64,000 bases of DNA from Stutzerimonas stutzeri (GCF_038561965.1 NZ_CP139348.1:868001-932000), one strand, 5' to 3'. Counted from the stretch's first letter, positions 6,874 through 19,603 are shown. Numbers and translations are program-made. The notes: generated from the letters alone by a model not told the origin.

Positions 6874-8529
6874 ATGAGCCACATCCTGCGTGCCGCCGTA
6901 TTGGCGGCGATCCTGCTGCCGCTACCGCTGCAGTCCATGGCCGACCAGGCCGGCAAGAGCCCCAACGCCGTGCGCTACCACGGCGGCGACGAAATCATCC
7001 TTCAGGGCTTCCATTGGAACGTCGTCCGCGAGGCGCCGAACAACTGGTACAACATCCTCCGCCAGCAGGCCTCGACCATCGCCGCCGACGGCTTCTCGGC
7101 GATCTGGATGCCAGTGCCCTGGCGCGACTTCTCCAGCTGGAGCGAGGGCGGCAAATCCGGCGGTGGCGAAGGCTACTTCTGGCACGACTTCAACAAGAAT
7201 GGCCGCTACGGCAGCGATTCCCAGCTGCGGCAGGCCGCCGGCGCGCTCGGTGGCGCCGGCGTCAAGGTGCTTTATGACGTGGTGCCCAACCACATGAACC
7301 GTGGTTACCCGAACAAGGAAATCAACCTGCCGGCCGGCCAGGGCTTCTGGCGCAATGACTGCGCCGACCCGGGCAACTACCCCAACGACTGCGACGACGG
7401 CGACCGTTTCGTCGGCGGCGATGCGGACCTCAATACCGGTCATCCGCAGGTCTACGGCATGTTCCGCGACGAGTTCGCCAACTTGCGCGGCCAGTACAGT
7501 GCCGGCGGCTTTCGCTTCGACTTCGTCCGCGGTTTTGCGCCGGAGCGGGTCAACAGCTGGATGACCGACAGCGCCGACAACAGTTTCTGCGTCGGCGAGC
7601 TGTGGAAAGGCCCCTCCGAATACCCGAGCTGGGACTGGCGCAACACCGCCAGCTGGCAGCAGATCATCAAGGACTGGTCCGATCGCGCCAAGTGCCCGGT
7701 GTTCGACTTCGCCCTCAAGGAGCGCATGCAGAACGGCTCGATCGCCGACTGGAAGAACGGCCTGAACGGCAACCCAGACCCGCGCTGGCGCGAGGTGGCG
7801 GTGACCTTCGTCGACAACCACGACACCGGCTACTCGCCCGGACAGAACGGCGGTCAGCATCACTGGGCGCTGCAGGACGGGCTGATTCGCCAGGCCTATG
7901 CCTACATCCTCACCAGCCCCGGCACGCCGGTGGTGTACTGGTCGCACATGTACGACTGGGGTTACGGCGACTTCATCCGCCAGCTGATTCAGGTGCGTCG
8001 CGCCGCCGGCGTGCGTGCCGATTCGGCGATCAGCTTCCACAGCGGTTACTCGGGCCTGGTCGCTACGGTCAGTGGTACGCAGCAGACGCTGGTCGTGGCG
8101 CTCAACTCCAACCTTGGCAATCCCGCGCAAGTCGCCAGCGGCAACTTCAGCGAGGTGGTCAACACCAGCAACGGCCAGGTGCGCGTGTGGCGTAGTGGCA
8201 CTGGCAATGGTGGTGGTGAGGAGCCCGGCGGACTGGTCAACGTGAGCTTCCGCTGCGACAACGGCGTGACGCAACCCGGCGACAGCGTCTACGCGGCGGG
8301 CAATGTCAGCCAGCTCGGCAATTGGAGCCCGGCATCCGCCGTGCGCCTGACCGATACCAGCGCCTACCCGACCTGGAAGGGCAGCATCTCCGTGCCTGCC
8401 GGCCAGAACGTGGAGTGGAAATGCCTGATCCGCAACGAGGCCAACGCAACGCTGGTGCGGCAGTGGCAGGGCGGGGCGAACAACCGCCTGACGCCCAGCG
8501 AAGGCACCAGTACGGTCGGGCGCTTCTAG
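6874..8529 (+). CDS. amyP: Maltotetraose-forming exo-amylase (glucan 1,4-alpha-maltotetraohydrolase)
   Basis: Secreted GH13 enzyme of 551 residues that releases maltotetraose from the non-reducing ends of starch. Residues 1-23 are a signal peptide, and the mature protein begins DQAGKSPNAVRYHGGDE as in the P. stutzeri enzyme. The catalytic residues are Asp216 (GGFRFDFVRG), Glu242 (CVGELWKG) and Asp317 (VDNHDTGYSP). A Gly/Glu-rich linker (about 441-452) leads to a C-terminal CBM20 starch-binding domain (about 453-551) containing GNVSQLGNWSP and VEWKCLIRNE. It is divergent from lamB and transcribed alone up to a strong terminator. It feeds the LamB and MalEFGK uptake system. Confidence 0.97.
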   Translation: MSHILRAAVLAAILLPLPLQSMADQAGKSPNAVRYHGGDEIILQGFHWNVVREAPNNWYNILRQQASTIAADGFSAIWMPVPWRDFSSWSEGGKSGGGEGYFWHDFNKNGRYGSDSQLRQAAGALGGAGVKVLYDVVPNHMNRGYPNKEINLPAGQGFWRNDCADPGNYPNDCDDGDRFVGGDADLNTGHPQVYGMFRDEFANLRGQYSAGGFRFDFVRGFAPERVNSWMTDSADNSFCVGELWKGPSEYPSWDWRNTASWQQIIKDWSDRAKCPVFDFALKERMQNGSIADWKNGLNGNPDPRWREVAVTFVDNHDTGYSPGQNGGQHHWALQDGLIRQAYAYILTSPGTPVVYWSHMYDWGYGDFIRQLIQVRRAAGVRADSAISFHSGYSGLVATVSGTQQTLVVALNSNLGNPAQVASGNFSEVVNTSNGQVRVWRSGTGNGGGEEPGGLVNVSFRCDNGVTQPGDSVYAAGNVSQLGNWSPASAVRLTDTSAYPTWKGSISVPAGQNVEWKCLIRNEANATLVRQWQGGANNRLTPSEGTSTVGRF

Positions 8530-8553
8530 CCCGAAGAAGCACGAGCACCTGTG

Positions 8554-8587
8554 GCCCGCCTCGCCTATGTGAGGCGGGCTTTTTTTG
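8554..8587 (+). terminator. Intrinsic terminator of amyP
   Basis: GCCCGCCTC and GAGGCGGGC form a perfect 9-pair stem with a GCCTATGT loop, followed by seven T, 24 bases after the amyP stop. Confidence 0.92.
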
Positions 8588-8654
8588 GCGGCACTGTTAT
8601 GTTGGGCACGGCCGTGGATTCTGGTAGCCGCGTGGCTGTTGCTAGGACCGTTGC

Positions 8655-8757
8655 GGTGGGCTGAAGCCCACCCTACAAGGACGGGTTCAGCTGCGAGTCG
8701 CGGCACCGTACGCATACGACGAGATTAGCTGCATCGTAGGGTGGGCTTCAGCCCACC
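8655..8757. repeat. REPIN: inverted pair of REP palindromes
   Basis: GGTGGGCTGAAGCCCACC with CCTAC (8655-8676) and its exact inverse GTAGG plus GTGGGCTTCAGCCCACC (8736-8757) flank a 59-base unrelated spacer. The region sits between the convergent ends of amyP and the kinase-fold gene, and nothing else is seen there. Confidence 0.88.
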
Positions 8758-8829
8758 ACAGCGGAGCTTCACCTAGCAGCCAACCTTCAGGTTCCCGCTT
8801 TGGCCATAGCGTTGCCACACCCGCGCGGC

Positions 8830-9944
8830 TCATACCTCCTGGGCGTTCTGAACATCCGCCAATTGCCAGCGAATCGCCTGTGCTTCCGCCAGGCGCAGCT
8901 CGTTGAGCAGCGCTTCACGGCCGGGCTGTCGTTCGTTGGCCAACGCCCCGCTGGCGAGCAGGTCGGGATGGTGGGTAGTCGCCATTTCATTGAGCCAGGC
9001 CAGGCGCTGCAGGGTCAGCGGCGTGCAGCTCTGCCCACTGAGGTCGTCCTTCACGTCCAGCCAGTGCGAGCGCCAGGCTTCCTGCAGGTACAGCCCGGCC
9101 AGATCGCCAGCCAGTGCGTTGCGCCAGTGACGCATCACGGCAGTCAGCCAGTCCAATACCGTTTCGCTTGCGCCGCGGGCTGTCAGCTCTCGATGCAACC
9201 GCTCGTAGGCTTCGAGAGCAATGCGTTTTTCCAGCTCGAAATCAGCCAGTGCCCATGTCTCGCTTTCCTGCTCCATACGCAGCAAACAGGCGAACAGCTG
9301 GCGGGTCTCGAAGCGCTCGGCCGCATGAAAGCCCGGCGAGGCGAGGCCGTCGCTGTTGTACTGGCGCAGCGGGTCGAAGGGGTAGAGGTAGCCGAAATCG
9401 AACAGGCGAATGCGGCCATCGTCCAGCGTGTTGCCTGCAGCCAGATCCCATTCGAACAGCCCGCCCAGCAGTAGTGTGACCAGCAGCTCGAACAGCTCCA
9501 GCAGCTGGCGCTCGCTCCAGCGTTCGATGCGACTGCCGTCGACCCAGGGCGACAGCACGATGCCCTGCTGCAGCGAGGCGTATTGCGTCGGTACGATGCC
9601 GGCCAGGCGTTCGGCCTGCTCAGGGTTGCGCATCAAGCGTGCAAGATCGCGGCGGCGTTGCAGCTCGTTGAGAAAGCTCGCCTGGCCGTCCGGGTTTTGC
9701 ACGCGACAGGGCCGGCGGGCGACCTTGAGCGCCCAGTCGCGGCCATCCAGCTGCACGCGATAAACGCATGCGGTCAGGCCATCGTCGAAGCAGTCGCGCA
9801 CCCAGGGCTCGCTCCCGCTGACGGCGGCGAGTTGCTGCGGCGGCAGTGGACAGTCCTCAACCCGGCCCAGGCGAAACTCCGTGCCGCTGGCGAGAAAGGC
9901 CAGCTGGGCCTGTCGCCGCGCGGCGGCAGTCAGCGAGGCCGAAC

Positions 9945-9948
<4 letters not shown>
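8830..9948 (-). CDS. Kinase-fold protein coupled to malS, function unknown
   Basis: A 372-residue cytoplasmic protein without signal peptide. It shows a complete protein-kinase-like catalytic set: Lys75 in WALKVARR, Glu95 in FLNELQRR, Asp168 and Asn173 in FEWDLAAGNTL, and Asp184 in RLFDFGY. The hydrophobic stretch 148-164 before the catalytic loop fits the C-lobe of this fold. Its ATG overlaps the malS stop (ATGA), so translation is coupled and the job is probably linked to maltodextrin use. A small-molecule (sugar) kinase or a regulatory Ser/Thr kinase are both possible. I cannot assign a substrate. It does not look like the actinobacterial maltokinase in its N-terminal region. Confidence 0.75.
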
Positions 9949-12017
<2,069 letters not shown>

Positions 12018-12077
12018 TAGATGTGGCTCCATTATGCATTTTCGCTACATTTGACCGCTCGTTGACAGCCGGGTATA

Positions 12078-12170
12078 GGCGTAAGCGCTAGGCTGATGGC
12101 GTATTTTGTGCGGCTGCGACCAAGCATCTACGCCCCGCTTCTACGCCCTCCACCCTCTTGAGGAGGAGGA
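12078..12170. promoter_or_regulatory. malS / malE divergent control region motifs
   Basis: The region holds two GGCGTA words 20 bases apart (12078-12083, 12098-12103) and two TACGCC words 13 bases apart (12129-12134, 12142-12147). GAGGAGGAGG at 12160-12169 is one mismatch from the MalT box GGGGAGGAGG. A TTGACA lies at 12062-12067. The 236-base gap has no other feature. Confidence 0.55.
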
Positions 12171-12268
12171 TGTAGATGGCATGGCACGCGCCGAGGATGG
12201 AACGACTGTCAGAGCCTCAGGCCGGCAGCAGGTGGAACAACTAAAAGAAGCCACGAGGAAAGCGAAGC

Positions 12269-13456
<1,188 letters not shown>

Positions 13457-13465
13457 ACCGTCGCT

Positions 13466-13487
13466 GGCGCGCCTGCACAGGCGCGCC
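13466..13487 (+). promoter_or_regulatory. malE-malF intergenic hairpin
   Basis: GGCGCGCCTG and CAGGCGCGCC are perfect inverted arms with almost no loop, 9 bases after the malE stop, with no T-run. In E. coli, palindromic units in the same gap stabilise malE mRNA against 3' decay, so a similar role is likely here. Confidence 0.7.
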
Positions 13488-13523
13488 GGCAGACTAAGCT
13501 CCGTTCAGAAAGGTTCTTCTCTC

Positions 13524-15089
13524 GTGAATGCCCGTGCCGAGTTGCCCAGCCCTGCCATGACCCGTCCGACACCCTGGGGCCTGCCCCGCTCCCTGACCAC
13601 CGGCGTGCGCTGGCTGCTTTGGCTGGCCTTCAACGCTTTTGCGCTGTACCTGGTGGTCGCGCTCTACGTCCAGAAGCAGATGGCGTTCGCCCTGCTCGGA
13701 CTGGTGGTCACCGGGATCGCCAGCTACCTGTTCATCAATCGGCGCATGTACGCCCAGCGCTACATCTTCCCGTCGGTGGCGGGCATGCTGGTGTTCGTCA
13801 TCTTCCCGCTGCTCTATACCGTGGGCATCGGGTTCACCAACTACAGCGGCACCAACCTGCTCAACCAGGCCCAGGTCGAACGCTATCACCTGAGCCAGAC
13901 CTATCTGGCCGGCGAGCGTTTTCGCTTCAGCCTGCACCAGAGCCCGGACGGCGAGCGTCTGCGGGTGGACAAGGGCGAGCTGGGCATGTTCGTCAGCCCG
14001 CCGCTGACCGGCGAACCGGACCCGGAAGCGCCACTTGCGCTGCAGCCGGCTGAAAGTGTCGACGGGCTGGGTGAGGCGTTGGCACTGCGCGAGGTGATTC
14101 AGCGGCGCAAGAACCTGGAACAGTGGGTCATGCAGGCGCCGGATGGCAGCCTGCTGCGCCTGTACGGTCTGCGCGAGGTGGCGGCGGTCGAGCCGCAGTA
14201 TCGGCAGGACGGCCCCGGCGTGCTGGTCGACACCCGTACCGGTGCGCGGCTGACCGCCGACATGGAGCGCGGCTTCTATGTCGATGAAACCGGCAAGGCG
14301 GTGCCGCCGGGCTTCGCCGTATTCACTGGCTTCTCCAACTTCGCCCGTGTGCTGACCGAGCCGAGCATTCGCGAACCTTTCATACAGATCTTCGCCTGGA
14401 CCTTCGCCTTCGCCGGGCTCACGGTGGTCTTCACCCTGGCCGTCGGCCTGGTGCTGGCCAGCCTGCTGCAATGGGAGCTGGTGCGCGGCAAGGCATTCTA
14501 CCGGCTGATGCTGATCCTGCCGTATGCGGTGCCGGGGTTCATTTCCATCCTGGTGTTCCGCGGGCTGTTCAATCAGAACTTCGGTGAGATCAACCTGTTG
14601 CTGGAAGGGTTGTTCGGCATCCGTCCGGACTGGTTCAGCGATCCGAGCCTGGCCCGCACGATGATCCTGATCGTCAACACCTGGCTCGGCTACCCATACA
14701 TGCTGCTGCTGTGCATGGGCCTGCTGCAGGCCATCCCGCGCGACCAGTACGAGGCGTCGGCGATTGATGGCGCCAGCCCGCTGGATAACCTGCTGCGCAT
14801 TACCCTGCCGCAGCTGATCAAGCCGCTGATGCCGCTGCTGATCGCCTGCTTCGCCTTCAACTTCAACAATTTCGTGCTCATCACCCTGTTGACCCGCGGC
14901 GGGCCGGACATCATCGGCGCCACCACGCCGGCCGGCACCACGGACCTGCTGGTGAGCTACACCTACCGCATCGCCTTCCAGGATTCCGGACAGGACTTCG
15001 CCCTGGCCGCGGCCATCGCCACGATGATCTTCATCCTCGTCGGTGCCATGGCGCTGCTGAATCTCAAACTCTCGAAAGTGAAGGTATAA
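13524..15089 (+). CDS. malF: Maltose ABC transporter permease MalF
   Basis: Inner-membrane permease of 521 residues. Two N-terminal helices (around residues 15-60) and a third (VAGMLVFVIFPLLYTVGIGFTNYSGTN) are followed by the large periplasmic P2 domain typical of MalF, then the core helices. The EAA loop EASAIDGASPLDNLLRITLPQL contacts MalK. A GTG at 13524 is taken as start: AAAGG lies about 11 bases upstream, and the resulting N terminus resembles MalF in length. An ATG at 13557 is an alternative but has no ribosome-binding site. It is 67 bases after malE and 11 bases before malG. Confidence 0.9.
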   Translation: MNARAELPSPAMTRPTPWGLPRSLTTGVRWLLWLAFNAFALYLVVALYVQKQMAFALLGLVVTGIASYLFINRRMYAQRYIFPSVAGMLVFVIFPLLYTVGIGFTNYSGTNLLNQAQVERYHLSQTYLAGERFRFSLHQSPDGERLRVDKGELGMFVSPPLTGEPDPEAPLALQPAESVDGLGEALALREVIQRRKNLEQWVMQAPDGSLLRLYGLREVAAVEPQYRQDGPGVLVDTRTGARLTADMERGFYVDETGKAVPPGFAVFTGFSNFARVLTEPSIREPFIQIFAWTFAFAGLTVVFTLAVGLVLASLLQWELVRGKAFYRLMLILPYAVPGFISILVFRGLFNQNFGEINLLLEGLFGIRPDWFSDPSLARTMILIVNTWLGYPYMLLLCMGLLQAIPRDQYEASAIDGASPLDNLLRITLPQLIKPLMPLLIACFAFNFNNFVLITLLTRGGPDIIGATTPAGTTDLLVSYTYRIAFQDSGQDFALAAAIATMIFILVGAMALLNLKLSKVKV

Positions 15090-15100
15090 GGAGACCGGCA

Positions 15101-15991
15101 ATGGCCATGGTGCAACCGAAATCCGCGCGTTACCGGCTCTGGGCGACTCATGCGGCACTGCTCGCCTTCGTCGCTGCGATCCTCTTCCCGCTGCTGATGG
15201 TGATCTCGATCTCCTTCCGCGAAGGCAACTTCGCCACCGGCAGCCTGTTCCCCGAGAACCCGACGCTGGAACACTGGTCGCTGGCGCTCGGCATTCCCTA
15301 CACCCACGCGGACGGCAGCGTGACCCAGCCGCCGTTCCCCGTGCTGCTGTGGCTGTGGAACTCGGTGAAGATCGCCTTCGTCAGCTCGATACTGATCCTG
15401 CTGCTGTCGACCACCAGCGCCTATGCCTTCGCGCGCATGCGCTTCGGCGGCAAGGCGCCGATCCTGAAAAGCATGCTGATCTTCCAGATGTTCCCGCCGG
15501 TGCTCTCGCTGGTGGCCATCTATGCGCTGTTCGACCAGCTCGGTCAGCACGTCAGCTGGCTCGGGGTGAACAGCCACGGCGCGGTAATCGTCGCCTCGCT
15601 GGGTGGCATGGCGCTGCATATCTGGACCATCAAGGGCTACTTCGAAAGCATCGATGCCTCGCTTGAGGAAGCCGCCATCGTCGACGGTGCGACCACTTGG
15701 CAGGCGTTCTTCCATATCCTGCTGCCGATGAGCGTGCCGATCCTGGCGGTGGTGTTCATCCTCGCGTTCATCACCAGTGTTACCGAATATCCGATTGCCT
15801 CGGTGCTGCTGATGGACGTCGACAAGCTGACCCTCTCGGTGGGTGCCCAGCAATACCTGTATCCGCAGAACTACCTGTGGGGTGATTTTGCCGCCGCGGC
15901 GGTGCTGTCCGGCTTGCCCATCACGGCGGTGTTCCTCTACTGCCAGAAGTGGATTGTCGGTGGGCTCACTGCGGGCGGTGTGAAAGGCTGA
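15101..15991 (+). CDS. malG: Maltose ABC transporter permease MalG
   Basis: Inner-membrane permease of 296 residues with six helices, partner of MalF. PKSARYRLWATHAALLAF begins helix 1, FPENPTLEHWSLALGIPY is a MalG-type periplasmic loop, and the EAA loop SLEEAAIVDGATTWQAFFHILLP contacts MalK. The C terminus KWIVGGLTAGGVKG matches the MalG tail known to enter the translocation path. It starts 11 bases after malF behind AAGGAG and is followed by malT 104 bases later on the same strand. Confidence 0.95.
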   Translation: MAMVQPKSARYRLWATHAALLAFVAAILFPLLMVISISFREGNFATGSLFPENPTLEHWSLALGIPYTHADGSVTQPPFPVLLWLWNSVKIAFVSSILILLLSTTSAYAFARMRFGGKAPILKSMLIFQMFPPVLSLVAIYALFDQLGQHVSWLGVNSHGAVIVASLGGMALHIWTIKGYFESIDASLEEAAIVDGATTWQAFFHILLPMSVPILAVVFILAFITSVTEYPIASVLLMDVDKLTLSVGAQQYLYPQNYLWGDFAAAAVLSGLPITAVFLYCQKWIVGGLTAGGVKG

Positions 15992-16059
15992 GGACTTAGC
16001 GAAACAGGGCGCCAGACCGGGGAGCGGGAGCCATGCGAGCCGGTGCGCCAGGCCACGGG

Positions 16060-16077
16060 AAAAACAACAACAAGAAC
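16060..16077 (+). promoter_or_regulatory. Hfq/Crc-type CA motif before malT
   Basis: Six consecutive AAN triplets (AAAAACAACAACAAGAAC) end 18 bases before the chosen malT ATG. This is a textbook-strength match to the Pseudomonas catabolite-repression motif AANAANAA. It would place translation of the maltose activator under carbon catabolite control. Confidence 0.6.
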
Positions 16078-16095
16078 GAGAACAGGGAGCCGTCC

Positions 16096-18843
16096 ATGAA
16101 TGCCTCGATGCCAGCGTTGCTACCGCTGATTCCCACCAAGCTGGCGATCCCCATGCTGCCGCCGGGCCTGCTCGAGCGCCCGCGCCTGGACGAATGGCAG
16201 CTGCGCCTGCCGCAGGTGCGTCTGGCCGTGCTGCACGCGGCCAGCGGCTTCGGCAAGACCACCCTGGCGGCGCAGTGGGCACGGGGCTTCGATGGCCGCG
16301 TCGCCTGGCTGCAGCTACATGCCAGCGACAACCTCGCGTTGCAGTTCGGTCGCTACCTGACCCAGGCGCTGGATCGCCAACTCGATGCCGGTTGCCCGTT
16401 GTCCGCCGCGCTCGCCGAGCAGGGCCTGGTGTCGCTGGATGCGTTGTTCACCCAGCTGCTGGCCGAGCTGCCAGGCGAGCACGAGGCGATCCTCATCGTG
16501 CTCGACGAGTTCGAGGTGCTGCATGAGCGCGAGCTGATTGCCGGGCTGCGTTTCTTCCTGCGCCACATGCCCTGCTGGATGACGCTGCTGGTGTGCAGCC
16601 GCCGCCTGCCGGAGCTGGGCGTGGCCGAGCTGCGAGTCAAGCACCAGCTGCTGCTGCTCGATGCCCGCCAGCTGGCCTTCGAGGATGATGAGGTGCAGGC
16701 CCTGCTGGAGCTGGGCGTGCCGGTGAGCATCAATCGCGAGCAGGTCGAGCGGCTCAACCGCCGCATCGGCGGCTGGCCCTGCGCATTGCAACTGGCGCTG
16801 CAGGAGGTGCAGACCAGCCGTGGCATGGACCTGTTCCTGGAAAACCTGCTGCTCGGCCATCCGGACATCCGCGACTACATGCGCGAGCAGGTGATCGAGG
16901 GGCTGCCCGAAGACCTGCGCGGCTTTCTCGAGGCGACCTGCCTGCTCGACCGTTTCGATGCTGCGCTGGCCGATCGCCTCACCGAAGCCTGCCACGGTCG
17001 CGAGATGCTCGAACGGCTCGAGCGCGGCGGCCTGTTCATCCAGCCACTGGACAGCCTGCGCCGCTGGTACAGCTACCATCCGTTGTTCGCCGTGTTCCTG
17101 CAGGGCGAGCTGCGCACCCATCAGCCGCAGCGGCTCAACCAGTTGCACCTGCGTGCCGCCGAGGCGTTGCTGTCCGAGAACCTGCCCGAGGAGGCCGCAC
17201 GCCATGCGGTGCAGGCGGGCGACCCGCAGCAGGTCGCCGAAATCCTCCAGCGCCACGGGCGCGCCTTCTACCGCCAGGGCCAGCTCGGGCTGCTGCAGCA
17301 ATGCCTGGAAACCCTGCCGGAAACGGTGATCGCCGGCTCGCCGCTGCTTACTTTGCTGCAAGCCTGGGTGTCGCAGAATTCCTATCAGTTCGAACATGTC
17401 GAACGCTGGTTCAAGGCCGCCGAACTGGCGCTACAGCGCAGCTGCTCCGAGCAGGACTGGGCGCGCATCGTCTGTGAATTCAATGCGGTGCGTGCGCAAG
17501 TCGCGATGAACCAGGGCGATGAACAGCGCGCCATCACGCTGGCCCAGGAGGCGCTGACCTGCGAGCCGTTGATCATGCGCACCTCGCGGGTGGCGGCGAT
17601 GTCCGGTCTGGCCGAGGTGCATTTCGTCCAGGGCGCACTGCCACAGGCGCAGAAGCAGTACGAGGAAGCCGAGCGCCGCGCCCGCGAGATCAATGCGTCG
17701 CACCTGGTGGTCTGGAGCCTCGGCCAACTGTCGGAGATCGCCATCGCCCAGGGCCATCTGCAGAAGGCCTACACCCTGCAGGAACGGGCGATCCAGTACA
17801 TCGAACAGCAGCACCTGCGGGCCACGCCCATCGTCGAGTTCATCTACCGCGTGCGCGGCCAGGTGTTGCTGGAGTGGCATCAGCTGGACGCGGCCGAACA
17901 ATGCGCGCTGCAGGGCATCCAGATTCTCGACGAGCTTGGCGACCAGCGCTGGCGCCTGCAGAGCCACACGTTGCTGGCCGGCGTCGCCTACGCCCGCGGC
18001 CAGCAGAGCGCCTGTGCCGATTACATCAGTCAGATGCAGGCGATGCTCGCCGATGATCGCTACCACATCGACTGGCTGGCCAACGCCCACGCGGTGATGC
18101 TCGCCTACTGGGATTCCAGCCAGGATCGCGAGGCGATTCGCCAATGGCTGATCAGCGCACCACCGGTCAGCGCTGGCGCCAACCACTTTTCCCAGCTCAA
18201 CGCACGCAACCACGCGCGCGCCCATGTGACGCTCGGCCAGCTGGACAGCGCGCTGCCAATCCTGCGTCAGCTGCTGACCGACGCCGAACGCCATGGCCTG
18301 GTGATGGATCGCAACCGCAACCACATCCTCCTGGCACAGCTGCACTGGTTGCGTGAAGAACGGCAGCAGGCGCTCGATCACCTGCAACGGGCGATGACCC
18401 TGGCCAGCGGCAGCGGTGCCATCGGCAGCTTCCTGCGGGTTGGCAAGCCGATCATCGGCATGCTCAAGAGCCTGCTGCATGAGCGCACCCTCGACGAGCC
18501 GGAAGCCCAGCGCGCCACGCGGCTGATCCAGCTGGCGCAGCAGCAGCGCGACTTCAGCCGCGCCATCCGCATCACCCTCGACGAGGCGGTGATCCAGGAC
18601 ATCATCAATCGCCCCGACGTCCCCGAGCTGATCCGCCGCTCACCGCTGACCCGGCGCGAGTGGCAGGTGCTGAGCCTGATCCATGCCGGGCAGTCCAACG
18701 AGCAGATCGCCGATCACCTCAACGTCGCGCCCACCACCATCAAGACGCACATCCGCAGCCTCTACCAGAAGCTCAACATCACCCACCGCGCCGAGGCCGT
18801 GCAGCTCGCGCGCGATCTGCTGAGCAAGATTCAGGGGGATTGA
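16096..18843 (+). CDS. malT: Transcriptional activator MalT
   Basis: STAND-class LuxR-family activator of 915 residues (E. coli MalT 901), switched on by maltotriose and ATP. Order: NTPase domain with Walker A ASGFGKTTLAAQW and Walker B ILIVLDEFEVL; winged-helix region; TPR-like sensor domain; C-terminal HTH. The end, PELIRRSPLTRREWQVLSLI then SNEQIADHLNVAPTTIKTHI, is close to E. coli MalT, so the DNA target should be similar. The ATG at 16096, behind AGGGAG, is preferred. An in-frame ATG at 16033 would add 21 residues encoded by an A-rich stretch that looks like leader RNA. It lies downstream of malG. Confidence 0.93.
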   Translation: MNASMPALLPLIPTKLAIPMLPPGLLERPRLDEWQLRLPQVRLAVLHAASGFGKTTLAAQWARGFDGRVAWLQLHASDNLALQFGRYLTQALDRQLDAGCPLSAALAEQGLVSLDALFTQLLAELPGEHEAILIVLDEFEVLHERELIAGLRFFLRHMPCWMTLLVCSRRLPELGVAELRVKHQLLLLDARQLAFEDDEVQALLELGVPVSINREQVERLNRRIGGWPCALQLALQEVQTSRGMDLFLENLLLGHPDIRDYMREQVIEGLPEDLRGFLEATCLLDRFDAALADRLTEACHGREMLERLERGGLFIQPLDSLRRWYSYHPLFAVFLQGELRTHQPQRLNQLHLRAAEALLSENLPEEAARHAVQAGDPQQVAEILQRHGRAFYRQGQLGLLQQCLETLPETVIAGSPLLTLLQAWVSQNSYQFEHVERWFKAAELALQRSCSEQDWARIVCEFNAVRAQVAMNQGDEQRAITLAQEALTCEPLIMRTSRVAAMSGLAEVHFVQGALPQAQKQYEEAERRAREINASHLVVWSLGQLSEIAIAQGHLQKAYTLQERAIQYIEQQHLRATPIVEFIYRVRGQVLLEWHQLDAAEQCALQGIQILDELGDQRWRLQSHTLLAGVAYARGQQSACADYISQMQAMLADDRYHIDWLANAHAVMLAYWDSSQDREAIRQWLISAPPVSAGANHFSQLNARNHARAHVTLGQLDSALPILRQLLTDAERHGLVMDRNRNHILLAQLHWLREERQQALDHLQRAMTLASGSGAIGSFLRVGKPIIGMLKSLLHERTLDEPEAQRATRLIQLAQQQRDFSRAIRITLDEAVIQDIINRPDVPELIRRSPLTRREWQVLSLIHAGQSNEQIADHLNVAPTTIKTHIRSLYQKLNITHRAEAVQLARDLLSKIQGD

Positions 18844-18855
18844 AGCGCTCGGAGC

Positions 18856-19479
18856 TCAGCCCTTCCACTGGGTCTGGGCGAAGGCGGGCAGGGCGTTGGC
18901 GCGCTGTGACGCTGAGGCCAGATGCGGGAAGGCGCCGTCCGGCGCCAGCGTGTCGGGCAGGGTGAGGCGGGCGAAGTCGTAGGCGACTACCGCACTGATA
19001 TCCACCTGACTCATGCGCTCGCCCAGCAAGGGGCGCTCGCCGCGCTCAGCCTGGCGTGCGTCCAGCAACGCCAGCGCACCGCGCGCCTGATCCTCACAAT
19101 GGCGATACCAGTCGTCCCAGACCAGCCCTTCCGGCCGCCGATCGCGCTCGTAATACGCCGCCACGGTTTTCTCGCAGGCACCGACGGCAAAGGCCAGCAG
19201 GTTCATCGCTTCGATGCGCTCAGGGCCGGATAGCGGCAGCAGTGCGCGCTTGGCGCCAGCCAGCTGATCGAAATAATCGAGGATGGCATTGCTGTCGATC
19301 AGCACCTGACCATCCTCCAGCACCAACGCGGGCACTCGACCCAGCGGCGAGTACTCGCGAATCTTCAGACTATCCGTCAGGACACTGAGTGGTTCGTTGG
19401 TGAACGGTATGTCCAACAGATGCAGGCTGACGCCGACGCGGCGGACGAAAGGCGACATGTAGCGACCGATCAGTTTCAC
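18856..19479 (-). CDS. Glutathione S-transferase family protein
   Basis: Cytoplasmic protein of 207 residues. The N-terminal thioredoxin-like domain reads KLIGRYMSPFVRRVGVSLHLL, with SPLGRVPALVLEDGQVLIDSNAI as the glutathione-binding cis-Pro and Asp/Ser-Asn motifs. An alpha-helical C-terminal domain follows. A GTG start at 19479 is chosen because GGAG precedes it by 8 bases and the product then begins exactly at the GST fold; the frame is open further upstream without a ribosome-binding site. It is convergent with malT and sits as an apparent insertion between malT and the maltose acetyltransferase gene. Its substrate is unknown. Confidence 0.85.
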   Translation of the reverse strand: MKLIGRYMSPFVRRVGVSLHLLDIPFTNEPLSVLTDSLKIREYSPLGRVPALVLEDGQVLIDSNAILDYFDQLAGAKRALLPLSGPERIEAMNLLAFAVGACEKTVAAYYERDRRPEGLVWDDWYRHCEDQARGALALLDARQAERGERPLLGERMSQVDISAVVAYDFARLTLPDTLAPDGAFPHLASASQRANALPAFAQTQWKG

Positions 19480-19593
19480 AGGCAGTGCTCCGAAGGCGAG
19501 GGTGAACAGTGCATCAACCCTAGTCGAGCCTGCTGGTGGATGCGAAGGCATCGCACGGAACCATCAATCGCCTCGTCCGTTGGCCGCCGGGCG

Positions 19594-19603
19594 GGGGAGG
19601 AGG
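19594..19603 (+). promoter_or_regulatory. Consensus MalT box before maa
   Basis: GGGGAGGAGG is an exact match to the enterobacterial MalT-box consensus, 54 bases upstream of the acetyltransferase start. It suggests that this gene belongs to the MalT regulon. Confidence 0.6.

Noticed and set aside
12018..12032. A malS start five codons upstream (ATG at 12032)
   Set aside because: It has no Shine-Dalgarno, while GGAG is properly spaced for the ATG at 12017, where the signal peptide begins.
16033..16095. An earlier malT start (ATG at 16033)
   Set aside because: It would translate an A-rich Hfq/Crc-like tract, and MalT homologues begin near the later ATG, which has its own AGGGAG. The earlier ATG is not fully excluded.
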